Assembly: GCF_022808595.1 (NCBI RefSeq)
Contig: NZ_JAKUCN010000004.1
Coordinates: 124,001 to 188,000, forward strand
Direction: 5' to 3'
Source: Microvirga solisilvae
GTDB lineage: Bacteria > Pseudomonadota > Alphaproteobacteria > Rhizobiales > Beijerinckiaceae
Length of the DNA stretch: 64,000 nucleotides
Part shown: piece after piece, positions 18,805 to 26,810 of the stretch
Layout: every line of letters begins with the position of its first letter
How positions within the stretch are numbered: the first letter of the stretch is position 1
Position numbers and translations under genes: made by a program
The notes under the pieces: model-generated
What the model saw: only the letters and a program-made list of their open reading frames with translations
Told to the model about the DNA's origin: nothing
The model's database searches: none

Positions 18805-19206
18805 ATGATAGATAAGCTGACTGAACTGCAGGTCGGAGTCTTACAAGAAGCATCTGTCTTTGGTGATAGCTTCAAGACAATAAAAACAGTTGCGATCTTT
18901 GGTAGTGTTGCTCGCGGCCAAGAGAATGCCGATAGTGATATAGATATTGCTTTCGAATGGCTTCCCATTGATGAGATTGTGCAGGACGACTTACTCGCAG
19001 ACTTTCAGAGTGCGCAAGCAGAGTTAGACGCGTGGAAATCGCGTCTTGAAGGGCGGTTCAAAAGACCTGTTTCATTGCATCTTAGTCACCCGCATCCACT
19101 GATGAATGATGCAGCAGAGAAGGTTATTTTGGAAGCTATAAAGAACTCACAAATAAGGATCGGCAAAGCCGTCTTAGCACCAACATCATCAGTAAAGTTA
19201 ACCTAA
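18805..19206 (+). CDS. Minimal nucleotidyltransferase (MNT/MntA-like), orphan
   Basis: This 133-residue protein has a nucleotidyltransferase signature at residues 33-47, GSVARGQENADSDID, with the two metal-binding aspartates D45 and D47. MNT proteins usually pair with an HEPN protein as a toxin-antitoxin unit in which MNT adenylylates HEPN. No HEPN gene is adjacent. The third carboxylate strand reads RPVSLHL, where I would expect an acidic residue, so activity is uncertain. The ATG at 18805 has GGGA seven bases upstream; GTG at 18793 has none. Base composition is visibly AT-richer than its neighbours, suggesting acquisition. It overlaps the convergent MgtC gene by 9 bp. Confidence 0.75.
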   Translation: MIDKLTELQVGVLQEASVFGDSFKTIKTVAIFGSVARGQENADSDIDIAFEWLPIDEIVQDDLLADFQSAQAELDAWKSRLEGRFKRPVSLHLSHPHPLMNDAAEKVILEAIKNSQIRIGKAVLAPTSSVKLT

Positions 19207-20460
19207 GAGTGCGAAAGCCACGGCGCCCGCCGCGATGGCGGCGGCACTTGCGCCCGAGACGATCAATCCGGCCTGTGTTCCGCCGAGGCTGAATGTCATT
19301 CCTGCTTTCACCACCGTGTTCACCGCGACGGCGATGGCGATGCCGAGAGCTGCCGTGTGGATTGCGATGCCGTTGCTGTTGGCAAGCCGCGCGAGCGAGA
19401 GCGTGATGGCGTCCACGTCGGCAATGCCGGAGAGCGCCGCGAGAATGGTGATACCGACTTCGCCTGCGTAGGAACTGATGATTTTCGCCAGCAGGCTGAT
19501 CACCGCGATCAGCGCCGCAAGCTTCAGCGCAGTGCCGAGTTCGAACGGGCTCTTCATGGTCAGTTGTGGATGTTCCTTGCTTCCCCTGCCATGGGTGAAG
19601 AAGAGCACGCCTGCTGTCACGATCATGACCAATCCCGCAGCACCCAGAGGCCATGCCAGCGGCAGAAGAAGCGCGTTGTTCAAAGCGCTCGCGACGATCA
19701 GGACGCGAACGACCATCACCGATCCGGACAGAAGAATGCCGCCCGCAAGAAGGGGACTTGCGGCAGGATGCTCGCGCGCCATGCGCGCCAAGGTCACCGT
19801 GGTCGCCGTCGATGACGCGAGGCCGCCCGCCATCGCGGCCAGTGCGACGCCCGCCTGGCTGCCCATGATCTTTACGGCGATGTAACCGGCGAAGGAGATG
19901 CCTGCGATGATGATGGCAAGCAGCCAGATTTCCGATGGATTGACAGAATCCCAGGGGTCGATGGTCCTGTCCGGGAGAAGGGGCAGTGCCAGGAACGCCA
20001 TGGCGAGAAGAATGAGCGCGGACCGGATCTCGACCCAGGTCAGTTGCCGTACCCATTGGTGGAGCGGCCGCTTGAGCGCCAAAATCAAAGTGATGACGAC
20101 ACCCGCGGCGATTGCGATCTGGAGATTCCCGAGAACGGCATAGGCCCCAAGCGAGAAGGTGAGGAGCCCGGCAACGACGCCTGTCACGCTGAAGTCGCGC
20201 TCGGCCTTTGCCTCCATCCAGGAGAAAGCGCCGAATGCCAGGGCAAAACCGAGGAAGGAAAAAGCCAGGAAGACGGCGCCCGTATGGGTTGTCAGAACGG
20301 CGGACAACGCGCCGAGCAGTGCGCTGAGCGTATAGGTCCGCAGGCCGGCGGTACGCTCTCCCTCCGCCTCGTCGCGCTGCCGCCAGCCCCTCTCCAGGCC
20401 GATCAGCAATCCGATGGCAAGGGCGACGACGAGGCGAAACAGCAGAGATGTGTCGTTCAT
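19198..20460 (-). CDS. MgtC/SapB family protein with DUF4010 domain
   Basis: This is a 420-residue polytopic membrane protein. The N-terminus (LVVALAIGLLIGLERGWRQR then RTYTLSALLGALSA) is the MgtC/SapB signature. The second half (ASSTATTVTLARMARE, LSGIADVDAITLSLARLA) matches DUF4010. About 12 hydrophobic segments are present. MgtC-type proteins are linked to magnesium limitation and membrane potential, but the function of this long fused form is not established. It is divergent from the LrgA/LrgB pair with 187 bp between, and its last 9 bp overlap the end of the MNT gene. Confidence 0.85.
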   Translation of the reverse strand: MNDTSLLFRLVVALAIGLLIGLERGWRQRDEAEGERTAGLRTYTLSALLGALSAVLTTHTGAVFLAFSFLGFALAFGAFSWMEAKAERDFSVTGVVAGLLTFSLGAYAVLGNLQIAIAAGVVITLILALKRPLHQWVRQLTWVEIRSALILLAMAFLALPLLPDRTIDPWDSVNPSEIWLLAIIIAGISFAGYIAVKIMGSQAGVALAAMAGGLASSTATTVTLARMAREHPAASPLLAGGILLSGSVMVVRVLIVASALNNALLLPLAWPLGAAGLVMIVTAGVLFFTHGRGSKEHPQLTMKSPFELGTALKLAALIAVISLLAKIISSYAGEVGITILAALSGIADVDAITLSLARLANSNGIAIHTAALGIAIAVAVNTVVKAGMTFSLGGTQAGLIVSGASAAAIAAGAVAFALLG

Positions 20461-20647
20461 GCGATCACGTGTTCCCGTCGGACAATCATAGGATTATTTT
20501 AGCACGCCCAAGCTTCGGATGACAGTTCGCCCTTTAAACGCGGCCACTGCGTCTTTGCATGAGCCTCAGGCCCCATACCTGTGCTTTACTCTCCTGCGCG
20601 CATGATGCGCTCACGCCCGCTCCAAGGTTTGCCTCCAAGGTCTACTT

Positions 20648-21055
20648 ATGATCATCAGCCTGACCATCATCCTTCTTTGCCAGCTTCTGGGCGAGGTTAT
20701 CGTCCGCTGGTTCGGATGGCTCGTGCCCGGCCCCGTTCTGGGCATGCTCTTCCTGCTCGTTTTTCTGAGTCTGCGCGATCGCATCAAGAAGCGGGTGCCG
20801 GAATTCGGCAGGGCGCTCGACGCGACGGGCAAGGGTTTGCTCGCGCATCTTTCGCTCCTGTTCATTCCTGCGAGCGTGGGCGTGATTCAGCGGCTCGATG
20901 TTCTGGCGGAATATGGTGTCGGGCTCGTGGTGGCGCTCGTCGTCTCGACCTTCATCACGCTGGTGGTGACGGTGGTAACCTTCGTCGTGGTGTCGCGACT
21001 GAGCGGTTCGTCCATGGAAGCGACGGACGATGCCGGGGCAGGGGAGAGGTCATGA
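20648..21055 (+). CDS. lrgA: CidA/LrgA family protein
   Basis: This is a 135-residue holin-like membrane protein with four hydrophobic helices. The motifs LLCQLLGEVIVRWFGWLVPG, PVLGMLFLLVFL and LLAHLSLLFIPASVGVIQ are characteristic. It is thought to act with LrgB in murein-hydrolase control or in export of small organic acids. Its TGA overlaps the LrgB ATG by 4 bp, so the two are coupled. A LysR regulator often accompanies this pair, but none is adjacent here. Confidence 0.9.
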   Translation: MIISLTIILLCQLLGEVIVRWFGWLVPGPVLGMLFLLVFLSLRDRIKKRVPEFGRALDATGKGLLAHLSLLFIPASVGVIQRLDVLAEYGVGLVVALVVSTFITLVVTVVTFVVVSRLSGSSMEATDDAGAGERS

Positions 21056-21774
21056 GCGATCAGGCTTTTTCGTTATGGGTGTATCTGTCTCAGACGCCGC
21101 TGCTCTGGCTCGTCGTGACGCTTGGCGCTTACATCATCGCTGACAGGATCTCACAGGCCTTCAGGCGGCATCCTTTATTCAATCCGGTGTTGATGTCCGT
21201 GGTGACGGTCGCGCTCGTGCTCTGGCTGACCGGCACGTCGTACCCGGTCTATTTCGAGGGCGCGAAATTCGTACACTTCCTGCTGGGACCCGCGACCGTC
21301 GCGCTCGCCATCCCGCTTTATGAAAACCGCCGCATCGTGATGCGTGCCATCTTGCCTATGGTGATTGCGCTGATCGTGGGTTCCGTCACGGCCATCGTCT
21401 CGGCGGTGGCCGTTGCGCAGTTGTTCGACATGCCGAAATCGATCCTCATCTCGATAGCCCCCAAGTCGGTGACCGCTCCCGTGGGCATGGGCATTGCGGA
21501 AACGCTGGGCGGCGATCCCGCGCTCACCGCCATTCTGATCATGCTGACGGGCGTTGCCGGTTCCGTCATGGTGACGCCGCTCATGAATGCGCTGCGGATG
21601 AAGGATTGGCGCGCACGCGGCTTCGCCGTAGGCCTCGCCTCTCACGGCATCGGCACGGCGCGGGCCTTTCAGGTGCATTCGCTCGCGGGCACTTTCGCCG
21701 GCATCGCCATGGGACTGAACGCGCTCGTCACCGCGCTGCTGCTGCCGCTGGTTTTGGCGCTGATGCTCGATTAG
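21052..21774 (+). CDS. lrgB: LrgB family protein
   Basis: This is the 240-residue partner of LrgA, with six to seven membrane helices. The conserved core is FLLGPATVALAIPLYENR, PKSVTAPVGMGIAETLGG and SHGIGTARAFQ. The start ATG at 21052 is fixed by the ATGA overlap with LrgA, even though the frame is open much further upstream. A DUF1801 gene follows 34 bp later and may be cotranscribed. Confidence 0.9.
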   Translation: MSDQAFSLWVYLSQTPLLWLVVTLGAYIIADRISQAFRRHPLFNPVLMSVVTVALVLWLTGTSYPVYFEGAKFVHFLLGPATVALAIPLYENRRIVMRAILPMVIALIVGSVTAIVSAVAVAQLFDMPKSILISIAPKSVTAPVGMGIAETLGGDPALTAILIMLTGVAGSVMVTPLMNALRMKDWRARGFAVGLASHGIGTARAFQVHSLAGTFAGIAMGLNALVTALLLPLVLALMLD

Positions 21775-21808
21775 TCTTTGCTCGAAGACCTGTTCCAGGG
21801 ATGAAGCC

Positions 21809-22249
21809 ATGACCGATACCGCAGTGAAATCGAAGCGTGATGGAAAGGACCCGGTGCTTCTTTCAGGCGGCAACCCGCAGATCGCGAAGGGCTACGGGGA
21901 TGAGCCCGTGCAGGCCTATATCGCCGCCATGCCGGGCTGGAAGAGCGAACTCGGGCGCCGCCTCGATGCGATCATCGCGCGCGCCGTTCCCGGCGTGAGC
22001 AAGGCAGTCAAATGGAACTCGCCGTTCTATGGAGTTGAGGAGGGAAACTGGTTTCTCAGTTTTCATTGCTTCACGAAATACGTGAAGGTCGCCTTCTTTC
22101 GCGGCGCGTCGCTGAAGCCCGTTCCACCGGGACAATCCAAGCAAAAGGACGTGCGCTATCTCGACATTCGCGAGAACGATGCGTTCAACGAGAAACAATT
22201 CGAGGATTGGGTCAAGCAGGCGAGCCGATTGCCCGGCGAGCGCATGTGA
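21809..22249 (+). CDS. DUF1801 domain-containing protein
   Basis: This 146-residue cytoplasmic protein has the YdhG/DUF1801 pattern: an N-terminal helix pair with VQAYIAAMPGWKSELGRRLD, then PGVSKAVKWNSPFYG, and a strand-rich centre with YVKVAFFRGASLKPVPPG. Function in this family is unproven; some members are iron-chaperone-like (Fra/YdhG). AGGGA precedes the ATG. It ends directly against the stop of the convergent serine hydrolase. Confidence 0.82.
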   Translation: MTDTAVKSKRDGKDPVLLSGGNPQIAKGYGDEPVQAYIAAMPGWKSELGRRLDAIIARAVPGVSKAVKWNSPFYGVEEGNWFLSFHCFTKYVKVAFFRGASLKPVPPGQSKQKDVRYLDIRENDAFNEKQFEDWVKQASRLPGERM

Positions 22250-23293
22250 TCAAAGGCTTCCTGTCGCCTCTTCCTGCTTCGGCAGCAGGGCGGGGATGAT
22301 GGCATCCGCCACGAGAGCGTGAAGCTGGCCGATGTAATTGTCCTCCCGTGATGGCTCCGTCGAGTCGGAGGTCATGACCACGGTCATGTTGAGACTTGGC
22401 GCCACATAGATCATCTGCCCGCCGAAGCCCCAGGCGTAATAGACCTGATGGCCGCGCATCTCGCGGATGAACCAGCCATAGCCGTAGCCGTCGCCCGTGA
22501 AGGGAGAGCTCGTGCGCTGTTCCCACGATTCCTTCACCCAGTTTTCCGGCAGCACGCGCTTGCCGTCGATCATACCGCCCTGGCGATACATCTCACCGAA
22601 GCGCAGGAGCGCGCGGGGCGACAGGGCCATCTCGTTGCCGCCGAGAAAGATGCCCTGCGGATCGCGCGTCCATGGCGGCACTTGAATCTCGAGCGGCTCG
22701 CCGAGCCAGTCGCGTGCAAGCTCCAATGTGCTGCGCTTCGAGGCACGCGTCAGGGCCGCCGAGAGAAGGTGCGTGCTGCCGGTGGAATAGAGCATGCGCC
22801 CGCCGGGCTCATCCACGAAATCGCGGGTCAGAACATACCGAATCCAATTTCCGCTGCTCACCCATGAGCCGTAATTGCGTCCGGAGGTGCGCTCCAGTCC
22901 CGCGCGCATGGAGAGGAGATGACCGATGGTGATTTGCTTCACGCGCTCATCCGCATCGGATGGAATGTTCGACGCCAGAATCTCCGCAACCGGCTGATCG
23001 ACGCCCTTGAAGACGCCCTGCTCGATGGCGATGCCGACAAGCGCGGAGATGATCGTCTTGGATGCGGACTTGATGTTGGTGGGCCGCTCCAGGCTCGCGC
23101 CCTTGAAAGCCCGCTCCGACACCACGCGGCCCTGATGGGAGACGATCAGGCTACGAAGGTTTTCGAGTTCGCCCGCACGCTCGACCGCCGCTTCCATTCC
23201 AGTGGAGATTTGTGGAGACTGAGCCGACAGGCTCAAGGGCCAAGCTGATGCAATCAGCAATGCGGCCAATCGGACGAGGGATGATTTCAGCAT
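22250..23293 (-). CDS. Secreted serine hydrolase, beta-lactamase (class C)-like
   Basis: This 347-residue protein has a signal peptide (LVRLAALLIASAWPLSLSAQ) and a beta-lactamase/penicillin-binding-protein fold. The SxxK motif is SASK (S76 and K79 from this start). The YxN position reads YSTGS, and the KTG-like motif near the end is WGFGGQ. The EstB/6-aminohexanoate-dimer-hydrolase type segments HLLSMRAGLER and SPRALLRFGEMYRQGG support an esterase or hydrolase rather than an antibiotic-resistance enzyme. The ATG at 23293 is taken over a GTG at 23302; neither has a clear ribosome-binding site. It lies downstream of the CAP-RTX gene on the same strand. Confidence 0.83.
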   Translation of the reverse strand: MLKSSLVRLAALLIASAWPLSLSAQSPQISTGMEAAVERAGELENLRSLIVSHQGRVVSERAFKGASLERPTNIKSASKTIISALVGIAIEQGVFKGVDQPVAEILASNIPSDADERVKQITIGHLLSMRAGLERTSGRNYGSWVSSGNWIRYVLTRDFVDEPGGRMLYSTGSTHLLSAALTRASKRSTLELARDWLGEPLEIQVPPWTRDPQGIFLGGNEMALSPRALLRFGEMYRQGGMIDGKRVLPENWVKESWEQRTSSPFTGDGYGYGWFIREMRGHQVYYAWGFGGQMIYVAPSLNMTVVMTSDSTEPSREDNYIGQLHALVADAIIPALLPKQEEATGSL

Positions 23294-23360
23294 AGGTGCC
23301 ACGTGCCAGGTGTTCAGTGTCGATTCCCCGACGACAAAGCACCTAAATACGGCAGCGTTC

Positions 23361-23397
23361 CCGCCTCACCAGCCGATACACGGCATTGTGAGGCGGG
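23361..23397 (-). terminator. Hairpin between the CAP-RTX and hydrolase genes
   Basis: CCGCCTCAC (23361-23369) pairs with GTGAGGCGG (23389-23397) just past the CAP-RTX stop codon. A T-run is lacking, so termination strength is uncertain. Confidence 0.45.
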
Positions 23398-23404
23398 TGA
23401 TTGC

Positions 23405-24571
23405 TTAGAACAGGAAGTCGGCCGAGCTGATGAGGGCCTTCTTCATGTTCAGCAGGATGATCGTCTGGCCGTTTCCCTTGATGATCACGTCATCGGCATA
23501 GCCATCAGTGTCACCGTGGCCCTGCTTGATCGACAGGGCTGCAAAGCTCAAGGAGTTGCCGCGCAGATCGATGCGGTCGATCTTGTCCTGGAAGCCGACA
23601 ATCTTGTCCCCACCCCATGAACCGACGAAGCGGAACGTGTCGGCGTCGGCCCCTCCATAGAGGATGTCGTTGCCGGCGCCGCCGTCGAGCACATCCTTGC
23701 CGGCTTCGCCATAGAGCACATCGTTTCCGGTGCCGCCCTTCAGCACGTCGTTTCCGGCGCGGCCATAGAGCTTGTCGTTGCCGCTGAGGCCGTTCATCGA
23801 ATCAACACCCGCCGTTCCATACAAGGTGTTGGAGAGCGTCGTGCCGTTAATGATCTTGACAATGGCCGGATCGATGAGATCGAGCTTCACGTTGCTGGTG
23901 CCGATCGTCACCTGCTTCGTCGTCGAGACAAGGCCGCTCTTGGAGAAGGTGACCTTATAGGTGCCTGCCGACAGGGCCAGGTTGTATCCGCCCGCGCTCA
24001 GGGATGTGGTGGTGTAGCGTGCGCCGGTGGAACTCACGGCCGTAATCGTCACGCCGCTCAAGGCCTCGCCGACATCGTAGAAACGGTCGCCGTCCTTGTC
24101 GTCCATGGTGACGCCCGTGAGGAAGATCTTCGAGCCGGAGCGCGCGAAATTCTGAGTGACGAAAGCTCCATCCCAGCCCTGATAAGCGCCGACATTGAAG
24201 CCGATGCCGATCTCGCGGAACGTCCCGTTGAGGATGTTGGCCTTGTGGCCCGGGCTGTTCATGAGATTGGTGTGCAGGAGCTTGACTTCGTCCTGATAGC
24301 CGGACGGGGCGCGGGTGCTCGCCCAGGCGATGTTCTCGGCGGAGGACCAAAGGCCGCTGAAGGTGTAGCCCGCGCTCTTCATGCGGATGGTGGGAGTCGA
24401 GCCGTTCACGCCCGTATGGGAGAACTTGTCCGTCGCGAGCATCCAGTTGGTGTGGGCATCGGCGGAGCTGTTGAGATAGGTGTTGAAAGCGAGAGGTTGA
24501 GCGCCGACTTTGGCCCGCGCAGCATTCACCAATTCGAGCATGAGCTGCTCGTAAGCCGTGGCCTGTGCCAT
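23405..24571 (-). CDS. Secreted CAP-domain protein with RTX calcium-binding repeats
   Basis: This 388-residue protein has three parts. A CAP/SCP domain (about 1-150) carries the SPGHKANILNGTFREIGIGF signature and an NAARAKVGAQPL start. A CNA-B/carboxypeptidase-regulatory-like beta domain (about 150-235) has GDRFYDVGEALSGVTI and SAGTYKVTFSKSGL. Tandem RTX nonapeptides (about 255-320, GNDKLYGRAGNDVLKGG and similar) precede a C-terminal tail ending SSADFLF. There is no N-terminal signal peptide, which fits type I secretion through a C-terminal signal. No type I exporter is in the window. AAGGGG precedes the ATG. CAP domains vary in function, so the activity is unknown. Confidence 0.88.
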   Translation of the reverse strand: MAQATAYEQLMLELVNAARAKVGAQPLAFNTYLNSSADAHTNWMLATDKFSHTGVNGSTPTIRMKSAGYTFSGLWSSAENIAWASTRAPSGYQDEVKLLHTNLMNSPGHKANILNGTFREIGIGFNVGAYQGWDGAFVTQNFARSGSKIFLTGVTMDDKDGDRFYDVGEALSGVTITAVSSTGARYTTTSLSAGGYNLALSAGTYKVTFSKSGLVSTTKQVTIGTSNVKLDLIDPAIVKIINGTTLSNTLYGTAGVDSMNGLSGNDKLYGRAGNDVLKGGTGNDVLYGEAGKDVLDGGAGNDILYGGADADTFRFVGSWGGDKIVGFQDKIDRIDLRGNSLSFAALSIKQGHGDTDGYADDVIIKGNGQTIILLNMKKALISSADFLF

Positions 24572-24833
24572 GGAATATGCCCCTTCTTGTCGTTGTTCTC
24601 GGGAGCGGTTGGCCCGCTCTTCCTTAATGAAAAACTTGGCTAAGCCCCAATTGAGATGAACTTGTGGCAGCTAGGCCGTAAGACCGGGGTTCGAGGATGC
24701 TCGCGAGAGGCAGGCCTGTCGTCGAGAATCTGTTGGATGAAAGTTCGATGGGCAAGAAGCTGGATTGAAGAGGCGGCTCCTATAGTTATGATCGCTCTTC
24801 CCTCGCACGACCTTGCCGACAGCAGGAGCCATC

Positions 24834-25313
24834 ATGTCCGAACGCGTGATCAAGGACGACCAGCCGCGCATTCATTTCGATTGCAACAAATGCCCGGCCT
24901 TCTGCTGCTCCATCTATGAGCGCGTGGTCGTCACGAAGCGCGACATCACGCGGCTGGCGAAGCATTTCGGCGTTTCCTTCGAGGAGGCGCGCGAGCGCTA
25001 CACGGCGCCTTTCGAGAACGAGCGCGTGCTGAAGCGGGTGAAGGACAAGATCTTCGAGAAGACCTGCATGTTCCTCGACCAGAAGACGCGCGGCTGCTCG
25101 ATCTATCACGGCCGCCCGGCGGTCTGCCGTTCCTATCCCGGCCGGTCGCGCTGCGCCTATTACGACGTGCTTCGCTTCGAGCGCTCGTCCCAAGGCGACG
25201 AGAGCGTCATTCCGCTCATCAAGATCACCTTCCACGAGGTGGAGGAGGAGATCGAGGAATATGCGGACGGGCCGGAGCGGGTCTATGAATGGGACGAGAA
25301 AAAGAAGCGCTGA
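24834..25313 (+). CDS. YkgJ family cysteine-cluster protein
   Basis: This 159-residue protein has a putative zinc- or iron-sulfur-binding CxxCxxxCC-type cluster: FDCNKCPAFCCSIYE at about 17-31, then CMFLDQKTRGCSIYHGRP with AVCRSYPGRSRCAYY at about 84-120. These match the YkgJ (CxxCxxCC) family, whose function is not defined. AGGAG lies before the ATG at 24834, which decides the start over the frame extension at 24813. It is followed by 137 bp and then fsr on the same strand. Confidence 0.87.
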   Translation: MSERVIKDDQPRIHFDCNKCPAFCCSIYERVVVTKRDITRLAKHFGVSFEEARERYTAPFENERVLKRVKDKIFEKTCMFLDQKTRGCSIYHGRPAVCRSYPGRSRCAYYDVLRFERSSQGDESVIPLIKITFHEVEEEIEEYADGPERVYEWDEKKKR

Positions 25314-25450
25314 GGCGAGCCCGATGCCGGGACAGCAACCCTGCCTTGCAGGATCGGCTGGGGGTGCGGGGCTGAAATCTGGTATATAGCCAACTTGGAA
25401 ACGCCTTTTCAGGGCCGGGCGGAGCTTGGCCTTAAAACATAAGAACGATC

Positions 25451-26686
25451 ATGGACTCCAAGTCTCCGGCCTTTAAGTCGCCTGCCTTTGCCGCCACGCC
25501 CGCTCCGCTTGCCGCCGAGAGGGTCGCGATTCCGATCCTGATCGCCATCAGCGTCTCGCATCTCCTCAACGATCTCATCCAGTCCCTGCTTCCGGCGATC
25601 TACCCGATCCTGAAAGAGAACTTCCATCTCGATTTCGGCCAGATCGGCTTCCTGACGCTCACCTTCCAGCTTACGGCCTCGCTGCTGCAGCCGCTGGTCG
25701 GCATCTATACGGACAAGAAGCCTCAGCCCTTCTCGCTGGTCGTCGGCATGGGCTTCACGCTCACCGGCCTGCTCACGCTCTCCCGCGCGGATTCCTATCC
25801 GCTGCTGCTGCTCGGTGCGGCCCTGGTGGGCATGGGCTCTTCCGTGTTCCATCCGGAATCATCTCGCGTGGCCCGCATGGCCTCGGGCGGGCAGCATGGC
25901 CTCGCGCAATCGGTGTTCCAGGTGGGCGGCAATGCGGGCTCGGCGCTCGGGCCGCTGCTTGCGGCTTTCATCGTCGTGCCCTTCGGCCAGACGAGCATCG
26001 CCTGGTTCTCCGTCGTGGCGCTTCTCGCCATGATCATCCTGTCCCAGGTGGGGCGCTGGTATCGCGCGAAGCTCGCGGAACTCAAGGCCAAGCCGCGCGC
26101 GGCCGTGAGAACGTCGAGCCTGTCGAAGAAGCGCATCGGCGTGTCGATCACGATTCTCATGCTGCTCGTATTCTCGAAGAACTTCTATACGGCGAGCCTC
26201 TCCAGCTATTTCACCTTCTACCTGATGTCCAAGTTTCAGGTGTCGGTGCAGGAATCGCAAGTTTATCTCTTCGCCTTCCTTGGCGCGGTGGCTGCGGGCA
26301 CGGTGATCGGCGGTCCCATCGGCGACCGCATCGGGCGGCGCTACGTGATCTGGATCTCGATCCTCGGCGTTCTGCCTTTCACGCTGATGCTGCCCTTTGC
26401 CAACCTGTTCTGGACGGCCGTGCTCAGCATCATCATCGGCCTGGTTCTGGCCTCTGCCTTCTCGGCCATTCTCGTCTATGCGACGGAGCTCGTGCCCGGA
26501 CGCGTCGGCATGATCGCAGGCCTGTTCTTCGGCCTGTCCTTCGGCATGGGCGGCCTCGGCGCTGCGGTGCTCGGGCATCTTGCGGATATATGGGGCATCG
26601 AGACGGTCTATAAGATCGTCTCGTTCCTGCCCGCCATCGGCCTGCTTACCTATTTCCTGCCGAAGATCGAGAAGGCGCGGGCTTGA
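25451..26686 (+). CDS. fsr: MFS transporter, fosmidomycin resistance (Fsr) family
   Basis: This 411-residue, 12-helix efflux protein closely follows E. coli Fsr in several stretches, such as LNDLIQSLLPAIYPILKENF, FLTLTFQLTASLLQPLVGIY and SSVFHPESSRVARMASGGQH. Fsr exports fosmidomycin; the natural substrate is unknown. The charged loop after helix 8 (GGPIGDRIGRRYVIW) is the usual MFS signature. The start ATG at 25451 has only a weak ribosome-binding site. A palindromic repeat separates it from the convergent ada gene. Confidence 0.9.
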   Translation: MDSKSPAFKSPAFAATPAPLAAERVAIPILIAISVSHLLNDLIQSLLPAIYPILKENFHLDFGQIGFLTLTFQLTASLLQPLVGIYTDKKPQPFSLVVGMGFTLTGLLTLSRADSYPLLLLGAALVGMGSSVFHPESSRVARMASGGQHGLAQSVFQVGGNAGSALGPLLAAFIVVPFGQTSIAWFSVVALLAMIILSQVGRWYRAKLAELKAKPRAAVRTSSLSKKRIGVSITILMLLVFSKNFYTASLSSYFTFYLMSKFQVSVQESQVYLFAFLGAVAAGTVIGGPIGDRIGRRYVIWISILGVLPFTLMLPFANLFWTAVLSIIIGLVLASAFSAILVYATELVPGRVGMIAGLFFGLSFGMGGLGAAVLGHLADIWGIETVYKIVSFLPAIGLLTYFLPKIEKARA

Positions 26687-26697
26687 TCCCGATAGCC

Positions 26698-26802
26698 TCA
26701 CCCTGAGGAGATCGCATAGCGATCGTCTCGAAGGGCGAGGCGTCTCCAGCGTGTACTGAAGCCTCCTTCGAGACGCAGCCTGCGGCTGCTCCTCAGGATG
26801 AG
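26698..26802. repeat. Palindromic intergenic repeat between fsr and ada
   Basis: The left arm (26698-26734, TCACCCTGAGGAGATCGCAT and onward to TCTCGAAGG) and the right arm (26764-26802, CCTTCGAGACGCAGC and onward to CTCAGGATGAGG) are imperfect inverted copies. Each arm has its own small hairpin (GCGATCG-type and GCAGCCTGCGGCTGC). This fits a known kind of rhizobial intergenic repeat and may act as a bidirectional terminator for the convergent genes. Confidence 0.7.
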
Positions 26803-26810
26803 GAAAGCGC

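Noticed and set aside
18805..19206. Complete HEPN-MNT toxin-antitoxin system
   Set aside because: No HEPN-like frame exists within several hundred bases on either strand; only the MNT half is visible.
22250..23293. Serine hydrolase considered an antibiotic-resistance beta-lactamase
   Set aside because: The YxN position reads YST and the KTG position reads WGFGG, as in esterase-type members of the fold.
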